From assembly GCF_900188005.1 (NCBI RefSeq), contig NZ_FZNR01000003.1, positions 62,001 through 126,000 of the forward strand: a stretch of 64,000 nucleotides of DNA, in the 5' to 3' direction. Position numbers and translations under genes: made by a program. Below are positions 56,719 to 64,000 of this stretch, one piece after another (within the stretch, counting starts at the first letter, position 1; each line of letters starts with the position of its first letter). A model generated the notes under the pieces. That model worked only from the letters and a program-made list of their open reading frames with translations, was not told the DNA's origin and did not search any database. This stretch comes from Actinoplanes regularis. Lineage in GTDB: Bacteria > Actinomycetota > Actinomycetes > Mycobacteriales > Micromonosporaceae.

Positions 56719-58973
56719 TAAGGCCGACCGGCCGGCGTCGTGCGAGCGGGCGCCAGATCCTCGAAGATGCCGAGGTAGCGGTCGGTGAGATGAGCCCAGT
56801 CGTAGCACTTCACGGCCTGCTCCCGACCGCTGCGGCCGAGCCGATCAGCGACCTGCGGGTCGCTCAGCACCCGGCGGCACGCCGCCGCCAGGGCGTCGTG
56901 ATCCCCGGGCGGGACCAGCAGCCCGGTGACCTCATCGGTGATGACGTGCGGGATCCCGCCGACGGCGGATCCGATCACCGGTGTGCCACAGGCCATCGCC
57001 TCGATCAGGACCATGCCGAACGACTCCGCCGGGGTGAGCGACGGCAGGACCAGGACCGCGGCCTGCTGCATCGCGGCGACCAGGTCGGATCCGCGGAGTT
57101 CACCCGCGAAGTCGACCCGGTCGGCGATGCCGAGCTCGGCGGCGATCCGGCGGTGGTCCTCGGTGGCGTCTCCGTCGCCGATCACCCGGAGCCGCGCCCC
57201 GGGAACCGTGCCGATCGCCCGGAGAAGAACATCGAGACCCTTCCATGCGGACGTGCGATCGATCCGGCCGACGTAGAGCACGGTCGGCTGACGTTCGGAC
57301 GGCGCGGGTCCCGGGGTGAACAGGGTGATGTCGACGCCGGGGGTGATCGCAACGGCATGCCGCTCACCGGACGCCAGCGACGTCGGGGAAACCGGCACGA
57401 CGACGTTCGCGCGTGCGAAGAGGCGTGGCAGAGCGAGCTTCTCGTAGAGGCCGACCAGCAGGTCGGCCTTGGTTCCCTTGCGCATCGACCCGGCGTGATA
57501 GGTGAGGACCGTCGGGCGCCGGCCGGCCGCGAACACGGCGAAGTCGGCGAGTCCAGGCACCGGGGCATGCCCGTTGACGACATCGACCTTCAATCGGTGC
57601 AGCCAACGGCGGACGAGGAAGGGCCACAGCGGATTGAGCGGGGTGTTCGACAGGCGCGCCCAGGTGCCCAGCCGGATCACCGGCACGTCACCGTCCAGCT
57701 CCACCTTCGTGCGTACCCCGGTGGTGTTCGAGGTGAGCACGACCGCGCGCGCCGCCGGCGCGGCAGCGGTCGCCTGAGCCACCCGCGCCGCGTAGTTCTC
57801 CACCCCGCCGACCTTGGGCGGATAGTACGGCGCGACGACCGCGACGGTGGTCGTCCGTCGCCGGTCCAGGGCCCGCTGGAACACCTCGACGGTCCGCTCG
57901 GCCTGCCGCTGCCAGGTCAGATTGGCCGCCACGAAAGCGGCACCCGCCGCACCGAAGCGGGCGGCGAGCTCGTCGTCGCTGAGCAGGACCTGAATCTTCG
58001 CGGCCAGATCGTCGATGTCACCGGCCTCGACGAGAGACCCGGACACACCGTCGGCCACCAGCGCCGGAATGGAGCCGACCCGGGTGGACACGACGGGACG
58101 CCCGCTCGCCATGGCCTCGATGATGGCCGTGGGGAAGCTGTCGAAATGCGTCGGCAGGACGAAGACCCGGCCCCGCCGGTACGCCGCCGCCAGCTCCTCG
58201 CCCCCGAGCTTCCCGGCGAACGTGACCCGGTCGGAGATTCCCAGTTCAGCGGCGAGCTCTTGGTAGTCGCCCAGTGCCGAGCCGCTGCCGAGGACCTCCA
58301 GATGTGCCGTCGGCAGGGCCACGACCGCCCGCAGCAGGTCCGGCAGGGCCTTGTAGGCGGTCGTGTGTTCCAGCGACGCCGCGAAGACGATGCGCTGCTC
58401 GGCCGGGACCGGGGTGGGCCGGAAGCGCCGCATGTCGGCACCCGGCTCGATGACCTCGGCCCGCCCGGCGAACAGGTCCGGGAACTCCTCGACTATGTAT
58501 CGCGACCCGCAGATCACCTGCTGCGCGCGCCGAGCCGTCGCGGCCAGCACGGTGTGTTCGTACACCGCGCAGATCGTGTCCGGCGCCAGCCGGCCCTTCC
58601 GCATCCGGCCACCGTGGTAGGTGAGCACGAACGGCAGGTCCCCCGCCGCCTGCCGGGCGGCGTCGGCGAACAACGGCACCGGCCCGTGCCCGTTGACGAG
58701 GTCGATCTTCTCGTCGCGGATGATCCGGCGGATCGCCCGGACCCAGCCGAGGCCGAGCGGTGTCTGCGAGATCTGGCCGCGAACCGGCAGGCGGTAGACG
58801 GTGATTCCGTCGGCGTCGGTCTGCTTGCTCGCCGGCGATCCGGGGTCGGCCGTGGTCACCACGACGACCCGGTAGTCGTGCCGGGTTTGCAGCATGCGAG
58901 CGAGGTTGGCCACGTACTGCTGCACTCCGCCGAGGTTCGGCGGGTAGTACGGCGTCGCTAGCAGGACGTTCAC
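56718..58973 (-). CDS. tandem double GT4 glycosyltransferase
   Basis: A 751-residue protein made of two complete GT-B, GT4-type transferases. Half 1 (1-370): YYPPNLGGVQQYVANLARML, VNGHGPVPLFADAA, LTYHGGRMRKG, FDSFPTAIIEAMASGRPVV. Half 2 (375-740): YYPPKVGGVENYAARVAQA, VNGHAPVPGLADFA, LTYHAGSMRKG, PAESFGMVLIEAMACGTPVI. The matching motifs show an internal duplication. Each half keeps the E-x7-E donor-site pattern (half 1 F-P-T-A-I-I-E). It would transfer two sugars in succession to a lipid-linked exopolysaccharide precursor. It is the last gene of the operon and overlaps its neighbour by 4 bases. Confidence 0.88.
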   Translation of the reverse strand: MNVLLATPYYPPNLGGVQQYVANLARMLQTRHDYRVVVVTTADPGSPASKQTDADGITVYRLPVRGQISQTPLGLGWVRAIRRIIRDEKIDLVNGHGPVPLFADAARQAAGDLPFVLTYHGGRMRKGRLAPDTICAVYEHTVLAATARRAQQVICGSRYIVEEFPDLFAGRAEVIEPGADMRRFRPTPVPAEQRIVFAASLEHTTAYKALPDLLRAVVALPTAHLEVLGSGSALGDYQELAAELGISDRVTFAGKLGGEELAAAYRRGRVFVLPTHFDSFPTAIIEAMASGRPVVSTRVGSIPALVADGVSGSLVEAGDIDDLAAKIQVLLSDDELAARFGAAGAAFVAANLTWQRQAERTVEVFQRALDRRRTTTVAVVAPYYPPKVGGVENYAARVAQATAAAPAARAVVLTSNTTGVRTKVELDGDVPVIRLGTWARLSNTPLNPLWPFLVRRWLHRLKVDVVNGHAPVPGLADFAVFAAGRRPTVLTYHAGSMRKGTKADLLVGLYEKLALPRLFARANVVVPVSPTSLASGERHAVAITPGVDITLFTPGPAPSERQPTVLYVGRIDRTSAWKGLDVLLRAIGTVPGARLRVIGDGDATEDHRRIAAELGIADRVDFAGELRGSDLVAAMQQAAVLVLPSLTPAESFGMVLIEAMACGTPVIGSAVGGIPHVITDEVTGLLVPPGDHDALAAACRRVLSDPQVADRLGRSGREQAVKCYDWAHLTDRYLGIFEDLAPARTTPAGRP

Positions 58974-60127
58974 GCGCAGACCTCCCGGTAGTGCTGTTCG
59001 AGCGCATCGAGGAAACGGTCACGGTCGTACCGGTCGGCGCGGGCGGCGGAGGCCGCTCCCAGCCTGTTGAGCAGGTCGGCACGGCCGAGCAGCCCGTTCA
59101 AGGCGGTCGCGAGCGCGGCCGGGTCGCCCGGCGGTACCAGGACGCCGTTGTCCTCGGCGACCAGTTCGGGCAGGCCGCCGACCCGCGAGGCCACCATCGG
59201 ACGTCCGGCCTGCATCGCCTCGAGGGCGACCGTCGGGAAGTTCTCCGGCCAGAGTGACGGCAGCACCACCACCGAGGCCGCCGACACCTGCTCGGTGACG
59301 GCCGCCGACGAGAGCCAACCGGTGAAGACGACGGTTCCGGCGGAGCGAAGGTCGGCGAACTCCGTCTCGAGGCGTTCCCGGTCCGTACCGTCGCCGACGA
59401 TCGTGAGGCGTGCCCGGGGGTGTTCCTTCGTGATCTCACGGAAGGCCCGCAGCAGGATCTCGACGCCCTTGACGTGCTCCAGCCGGCCGACGAAGAGGAG
59501 GTTCGCGGTGTCCCGGATCGGTGTCGGCCGCGCGGTCCGCTCGATGCCGTTGGGTACGACATACGTCCGTTCGGCACCGACGTCAGGTGTCACGGCATCC
59601 GCGAAATACCTGCTCGGCGTGATGATCCGATCAATTCCGCGAAGCTTCGGAAGGTACGCGGGCCGCTGCACGAACCGCAGGTAGGCGTACCGTGCCCGAT
59701 CGGCGACGGACAGGCCGCCCGGCCCGGTGGCGCTCGCGAGGTTCCAGCGGAGCAGGTTCAGCGTCCAGTCCTCCGGCCCGTGCACGGTGAGCAGCCGCGG
59801 GATGCGTGCCGTCGCCGCGAGCACCGACGGGCTCAACTCGCCGATGGTGTGCAGGTGCACGCAGTCCGGTTCGAAGTCGTCGAGAACGGCGCGGGCCCGG
59901 TCGTAGGCCTGCTGATACCAGAGCTTCCGGACGAACCGCCGCGGCGCCGATCCCCGGATCGACGGCACCAGGTGGTGTGCGAAGACCCGCTGGCCGGCGG
60001 AGAGCAGATCGGTGGCGAGGACCTCGACGTCGTGGCCGCGCTCGATCAGGCCGTCGGTGATCAGACGAACGCTTCGCTCAGCGCCGCCTGCCTCGTAGCC
60101 GATGTTGACGACTTGCAGAATCCTCAT
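58970..60127 (-). CDS. GT4-family glycosyltransferase
   Basis: A 385-residue GT-B protein: MRILQVVNIGYEAGGAERSVRLI, CVHLHTIGELSPSVLAA, ANLLFVGRLEHVKGVEILLRAF and WPENFPTVALEAMQAGRPMVASRVGGLPELV (donor E-x7-E). The ATG at 60125-60127 overlaps the flippase stop. A retaining transfer of hexose to the growing repeat unit is expected. Confidence 0.88.
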   Translation of the reverse strand: MRILQVVNIGYEAGGAERSVRLITDGLIERGHDVEVLATDLLSAGQRVFAHHLVPSIRGSAPRRFVRKLWYQQAYDRARAVLDDFEPDCVHLHTIGELSPSVLAATARIPRLLTVHGPEDWTLNLLRWNLASATGPGGLSVADRARYAYLRFVQRPAYLPKLRGIDRIITPSRYFADAVTPDVGAERTYVVPNGIERTARPTPIRDTANLLFVGRLEHVKGVEILLRAFREITKEHPRARLTIVGDGTDRERLETEFADLRSAGTVVFTGWLSSAAVTEQVSAASVVVLPSLWPENFPTVALEAMQAGRPMVASRVGGLPELVAEDNGVLVPPGDPAALATALNGLLGRADLLNRLGAASAARADRYDRDRFLDALEQHYREVCA

Positions 60128-61428
60128 GGCTGGACCGCCGTCCGTACGTTGCCGCGACGTCCCCGCGGAAGGAGCGCCGCACCGGCGACCAGACCCGAAA
60201 GCAGATTGCCGATACCCCATGCGGCGGCGGCCCAGTTCAACCCGTCCGGCACCTTGTAGAGGGCGACACCCAGGATGACCACTACGAAGACGACGTTCGC
60301 GTACACCATCGCGCGCAGCTGACGTCGCACCTTGAGCAGGAAGTTCGCCCAGGTGTTGAACGCCACGGCCAGTGACGAGACGGTGAACAGGATCAGCGTC
60401 GTGGTGCCGGTCTCCGCGTACTCGGCGCCGAAGAGCTGCAGGATCGGCTTCGCGAGCAGGGTCACCACCACGACGCCGGCACCGACGATGGCGAGCATCA
60501 GCTTGCCGGAGCGCAGCGCGAGGACCCGTAGGCTGCCGCTCTCGTGCGAGCCTTCCGCGAAGAGCGACTCACCGATCGCGTACGACGCGGAGCTCACCAG
60601 GTTGGAGATCTGGAAGGCGACGAAGTACACGGCGGCGACGACCGCGCCGAGCTGGTGCAGGATGATGATCGGCAGCGCGATCTGCGGAATCAGGTTCAGG
60701 CTGCCGGAGAGGTAGTTGCTGAGCGAGTACTTCAGCATGCCCTGGATGGCGGCCCAGGAGATCTGTGGCCGGATCCGGATCCGCAGACTCCGGCGGATCA
60801 CCACGATGCTGGCGACCGCGGCGACGGCCGAGGCGATACCGCTGGCCGCGAAGATGCCGAACGCGCCGAACGGCACCGCGAGCGCGGGCAACGCGAGCTT
60901 CGCGATGCTCATGAACACACCGTTGATGAGCAGGTTCGAGTTGGTGGCCCGGCAGGCCACGAAGATCGAGTCGGTGAGCAGGTTGACGGCGGCCCCCGTC
61001 GCCAGCAGCACGAAGAGCAGGACGTGGGTCCACGACGACCGGACGAAGCCCAACTCGTCCGCGAACATCGGCCCGATCAGCGCGAAGCTGAGCGACACGA
61101 GGATGCCGCAGAGGAACACCGAGGAGATCGCGGTGCTCGTGTCCTCCGCGCGGTTCCGGCTCGTGGGCAGATACCGGACGAGGGCGCTGCTGAACCCGAA
61201 GAGGCTGAAGTACGAGAGCAGGGCGACGCTCGACAACAACGACGACGCCTGGCCGACCTCGGCGGTCGGGTAGAGGCGGGCCACGATGAGCCAGAAGAAG
61301 AAGCCCGAACCGGCACCGAGCCCGGTGGTCAGGATGAGGAAGAGCGAGTTGCGCACCAGCGGATCACGGAGCATCGAGCTCAACTGGTGAAGCAACCGCG
61401 GTCGTGGCGCCACGCGGGTCCCGGTCAT
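60124..61428 (-). CDS. polysaccharide flippase (MATE/Wzx-like)
   Basis: A 434-residue protein with 12-14 membrane helices: LVRNSLFLILTTGLGAGSGFFFWLIVARLYPTAEVGQASSLLS is the typical oligosaccharide-flippase opening. It should translocate the undecaprenyl-linked repeat unit across the membrane for polymerisation. It overlaps the genes on both sides by 4 bases. Confidence 0.87.
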   Translation of the reverse strand: MTGTRVAPRPRLLHQLSSMLRDPLVRNSLFLILTTGLGAGSGFFFWLIVARLYPTAEVGQASSLLSSVALLSYFSLFGFSSALVRYLPTSRNRAEDTSTAISSVFLCGILVSLSFALIGPMFADELGFVRSSWTHVLLFVLLATGAAVNLLTDSIFVACRATNSNLLINGVFMSIAKLALPALAVPFGAFGIFAASGIASAVAAVASIVVIRRSLRIRIRPQISWAAIQGMLKYSLSNYLSGSLNLIPQIALPIIILHQLGAVVAAVYFVAFQISNLVSSASYAIGESLFAEGSHESGSLRVLALRSGKLMLAIVGAGVVVVTLLAKPILQLFGAEYAETGTTTLILFTVSSLAVAFNTWANFLLKVRRQLRAMVYANVVFVVVILGVALYKVPDGLNWAAAAWGIGNLLSGLVAGAALLPRGRRGNVRTAVQP

Positions 61429-62570
61429 GCGCCGGTCACTGCGCAGTAGCGCCGAAGGAGTGCGTCGGCATGGTTGGACCAGGAGAAATTCCGCTGGGCG
61501 TAGTTCCGGGACCAGTGGCCCATCCGTGCCCGTCGCTCCGGATCCGCCGCGAGCGCCGTCAACGTCTTCCGGATCACCTCGGGATCGCGGGGCAGCAACG
61601 TCACGTGCTCACGGTCGAGGCCGTACGACGCGTAGCCGGGGTCGTCGGTCGTGATCACCGGCAGCCCGGAGACCATGGCCTCCTGAACGGTCAGCGGAAA
61701 GCCCTCGGAGGTCGACGGCAGCGCGAACAGGTCACAGGCGCGGTACGCGTCCGCCAGCTGTTCCGGGGTCATCCGGCCGAGGTGGTGCACGCCGGGACCG
61801 GACTCCGGGACCCCCTGGTGCCCGTCGCCCGCGAAGACCAGGTCGAACGCCGGATCGGCGGCGGCGAGCAGCAGGTCGTAGCCCTTCTTCGGCACCAGAC
61901 GGCCGGCGAACAGCACCAGCGTCCGGTCCACCGGCAGCCCCAGCCGCTCCCGGATCGAACGCCGCTCCGCCAGGGAACCGCACGGCCGGAAGAGCTCGGC
62001 GTCCACGCCGTTGGGCAGGTGCCGGACCCGGTCAGGGCGTGCGCCGTTGGTCGCGACGAACTTCGCGACGGTGTCGTTGAGGACGAAGACCCGCTCGGCA
62101 CGACGCAGCAGGAGCCGGCCGAGACTCGACCACACGGTCTGCTGGACGAGCCGGACCAGGCTGGACGGGTGGTCGACGATGGCCACGTGCTGAGTCATGA
62201 ACATCGGCTTGCGCCGGAGCACGACCGCGGCGAAGGCCGCCCAGGAGGTCAGGTACGCCCCGTCGTGCACGTGCACGACGTCCGCCCACGCGACCAGGCG
62301 CATGGCCTGGACGAGCAGGCGGGGCCCGGGCACGGGGAACGGAATGCCGGCCCGCTCGTGCAGGCCGTCCCAGGCCGGCACCCGGACCACCCGGGCGCCG
62401 TCGGAGAGCGTCTCCGCACCCCCGGGGCGACCGGTGGTCAGGACGGTGACCTCGGCGCCGGCCGCCGCCAGGTGCCGCGCCTCCTCGGCGACGACGTTCT
62501 CGATCCCGCCGAGGTGCGGCGGGAAATAGTGGCTGACGAGCAGGACGCGGAGGGGCCGGTTCGCGTTCAT
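61425..62570 (-). CDS. GT4-family glycosyltransferase
   Basis: A 381-residue GT-B protein: VLLVSHYFPPHLGGIENVVAEEARHLAAAGAEV, VVHVHDGAYLTSWAAF, TLVLFAGRLVPKKGYDLLLAAA and STSEGFPLTVQEAMVSGLPVITTDDPGY (E-x7-E). It overlaps the flippase and the upstream membrane protein genes by 4 bases each. Confidence 0.88.
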   Translation of the reverse strand: MNANRPLRVLLVSHYFPPHLGGIENVVAEEARHLAAAGAEVTVLTTGRPGGAETLSDGARVVRVPAWDGLHERAGIPFPVPGPRLLVQAMRLVAWADVVHVHDGAYLTSWAAFAAVVLRRKPMFMTQHVAIVDHPSSLVRLVQQTVWSSLGRLLLRRAERVFVLNDTVAKFVATNGARPDRVRHLPNGVDAELFRPCGSLAERRSIRERLGLPVDRTLVLFAGRLVPKKGYDLLLAAADPAFDLVFAGDGHQGVPESGPGVHHLGRMTPEQLADAYRACDLFALPSTSEGFPLTVQEAMVSGLPVITTDDPGYASYGLDREHVTLLPRDPEVIRKTLTALAADPERRARMGHWSRNYAQRNFSWSNHADALLRRYCAVTGA

Positions 62571-64000
62571 CGGTAGATCTCCGCACCCTCACTGCTGTAG
62601 ATCTTGTTCTTGGTCTCGTCGAGAAGATCGACCGGATAGCGGTAGGTCACCAGGTCTCCGCGATAGAAAATCGTGGCCTCGCCCTTCTGCACGGTGGTGA
62701 AACCGAGGAACACGTACGTGTTCGGGCCGACCAGCGTCGGGAAGATGTCGTTGGTCGCGGGGCGGTCGAGCACGCTCTGCATCCGGCCGAAGGTGTACCG
62801 GTCGGTCTGGATCTCGGACTGGACGTCGTCGCGTTCCGCTTCCGAGACGTGCGTCTGCAGCCAGTCGATGCTGGCGCGCTCCTCCGGGTGCAGGTAGTAG
62901 ATGTCGTAGTACTGCCCGGCGTTCGCCAGGTGCAGCTGCGGCGGATAGCCCCCGGTCAGCTTCGGCACGATGCCGACCAGGTCGACGAAGAGGAACATCG
63001 CCATGACGCACGCCATGGCGGTCGCACGCTTGCCGGCCCACCGGAAGATCCAGATGGAGGCGCCCGCGATGAACGGGGCGAAGAAGAACAGCCCCTGCTG
63101 GAACGCCCGCAGGACGCCGTAGTCGACGGAGAGCTCCGGAAGCACCGTGAGCAGGGCGAGGACCCCGAGTCCGCCGGCACCGAGAGCGACGTGTTCGGGT
63201 GCCGGCCGGTAGATCCGCCGCCGTGGCACGAAGACCGCCAGGATCAGCCCGACGAGCAGCAGCACCTGCAGCAGCTTGGCGACCGACTGCCGGACGACGG
63301 TGTTCACCGTGGCGACGTTCACGCCGACCTTCTCCAGCACGGTGCCGAGCCCGGTCAGCGGCATCTTCGCCTGCTCAACCGCCTCCGCGGGATGCCGGTT
63401 GATCACGTCGAGGGGCAGGTACTCACCGTCCGCGCGATCCTCGGAGGTCTGGCTGAGGGTGTCCTCGGCGTAATCCGCCAGCCGTTCCGCCGTGCTGACC
63501 TTCGCGCCACCGAAGATGCTGTACGCCGTGTCCGAGGAGGCGCTCGCGAATTTTCCGCTGAGCAGTTGCAGGACGGTGTTCTTGGCGGTCAGCCGGGCCT
63601 GGTCACCGGTGTGGGTCAGAGGACCGGTCCACACCACCGCGGCGATCCCGGCGATGCCGATCATCCACCACGTCACGAACAGCCGGCGCCGGGTCGCGGC
63701 GATGGCCCGCTTACGGACCGCGAGCCCCCAGAAGAAGCCGAGGACGTACGCGAGACCCAGCGCGGCCAGCACGACGTAGGTCGTGGAGTAGTGGGTCAGC
63801 ACGATGCCGATCAGCATGATGGTGGCGACGTTCTGCCGGATCGCGCGTGGCCGGGCCGCATCGGCGAAGAGCACCATGATGCAGCCGAGCATCACGAACG
63901 CCACCTCCTGGCGTACCAGGAAGGCCATGTCGGTGAAGAAGGTCGGGAAGGCCACGAAGTAGACCGCCGACAGCAGCGCGACGATCTGCGAGCCGCCGTG
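62567..64000 (-). CDS. large membrane protein, probable polysaccharide polymerase or mannosyltransferase-like (partial)
   Basis: The reading frame stays open through the right edge of the window, so the N-terminus is missing; at least 477 residues are seen. It has several membrane helices (VAFVMLGCIMVLFAD, NVATIMLIGIVLTHYSTTYVVLAALG, LLQVLLLVGLILAVFVPRR, GLFFFAPFIAGASIWIF) and a large C-terminal extracytoplasmic part (WLQTHVSEAERDDVQ...YRGDLVTYRYPVDLL). It resembles DUF2206-type or O-antigen-polymerase-like proteins. The position at the head of the flippase/GT operon supports polymer assembly. Confidence 0.7.
   Translation of the reverse strand, partial: HGGSQIVALLSAVYFVAFPTFFTDMAFLVRQEVAFVMLGCIMVLFADAARPRAIRQNVATIMLIGIVLTHYSTTYVVLAALGLAYVLGFFWGLAVRKRAIAATRRRLFVTWWMIGIAGIAAVVWTGPLTHTGDQARLTAKNTVLQLLSGKFASASSDTAYSIFGGAKVSTAERLADYAEDTLSQTSEDRADGEYLPLDVINRHPAEAVEQAKMPLTGLGTVLEKVGVNVATVNTVVRQSVAKLLQVLLLVGLILAVFVPRRRIYRPAPEHVALGAGGLGVLALLTVLPELSVDYGVLRAFQQGLFFFAPFIAGASIWIFRWAGKRATAMACVMAMFLFVDLVGIVPKLTGGYPPQLHLANAGQYYDIYYLHPEERASIDWLQTHVSEAERDDVQSEIQTDRYTFGRMQSVLDRPATNDIFPTLVGPNTYVFLGFTTVQKGEATIFYRGDLVTYRYPVDLLDETKNKIYSSEGAEIYR

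Noticed and set aside
56790..58961. 723-codon plus-strand reading frame
   Set aside because: Antisense to the double GT4 gene; low-complexity charged composition and no family motifs.

Overview
The window is GC-rich actinomycete DNA. Most genes are tightly packed and often joined by ATGA/GTGA overlaps. A StrR-type ParB activator, a giant SARP/AfsR regulator, and SigE-like ECF and HxlR regulators all fit a secondary-metabolite producer. A Micromonosporaceae (Actinoplanes-like) host is my guess, not something the sequence proves. Apart from the partial gene at the right edge and a few decayed fragments, genes look intact.

Region by region. (1) 1-4.1 kb: a DoxX membrane protein divergent from an HxlR regulator with a candidate shared operator, an ECF sigma factor with its downstream membrane-anchored HAF-repeat protein, a secreted protein, and a decayed PadR fragment. 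(2) 4.1-12.5 kb: a compact, unusual RiPP-type locus. Three almost identical 22-residue Cys-free peptides lie in perfect 101-bp tandem repeats, followed by a stem-loop and a glutamine-dependent asparagine-synthetase-like enzyme with a C-terminal extension. Divergent from these is an operon for a full-length LanM, a stand-alone PqqD-like RRE, a nucleotidyltransferase and an AurF-type diiron N-oxygenase. (3) 12.7-17.6 kb: an operon for a hydantoinase/dihydroorotase-like amidohydrolase, an isochorismatase-fold hydrolase, an MFS exporter and an ArsR-type regulator.

(4) 18.2-44.8 kb: a large NRPS/PKS-free cluster. It opens with queD-queE-folE (7-carboxy-7-deazaguanine synthesis, no queC seen) and a 14-codon ORF. 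It then holds five ATP-grasp ligases, two KAS III enzymes, an acyl-CoA dehydrogenase homologue, a class III aminotransferase, an FlK-type thioesterase, an APH-type kinase, a putative 2OG oxygenase, two thymidylate-kinase-like proteins, a GHMP kinase plus cysteine-synthase-like PLP enzyme, an MFS exporter, a GNAT, a stand-alone alanyl-tRNA synthetase, an amidohydrolase and a StrR-like activator. Together they suggest a deazapurine-containing, ATP-grasp-assembled amide or peptide, with AlaRS as possible self-protection.

(5) 45-52.5 kb: a visibly less GC-rich island with integrase and transposase debris, a class C serine hydrolase, an SdpA/SdpB-like pair preceded by a 46-codon ORF, SARP-like direct repeats, and a large SARP gene with at least four TTA codons. 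It ends near tRNA-Arg(CCT). (6) 52.6-64 kb: an SMI1/KNR4 protein, small membrane and lipoproteins, an EEP-family enzyme and a secreted glycosidase. These converge on a minus-strand exopolysaccharide operon (membrane protein, three GT4 genes including a tandem double GT4, and a flippase) that runs off the right edge.

The two best candidates for undescribed biology are the triple-mini-precursor LanM/AsnB/RRE/AurF locus (4.1-12.5 kb) and the deazaguanine/ATP-grasp/AlaRS cluster (18.2-44.8 kb). The SdpAB-like locus comes third. All functions are inferred from reading motifs by eye; no database search was run.
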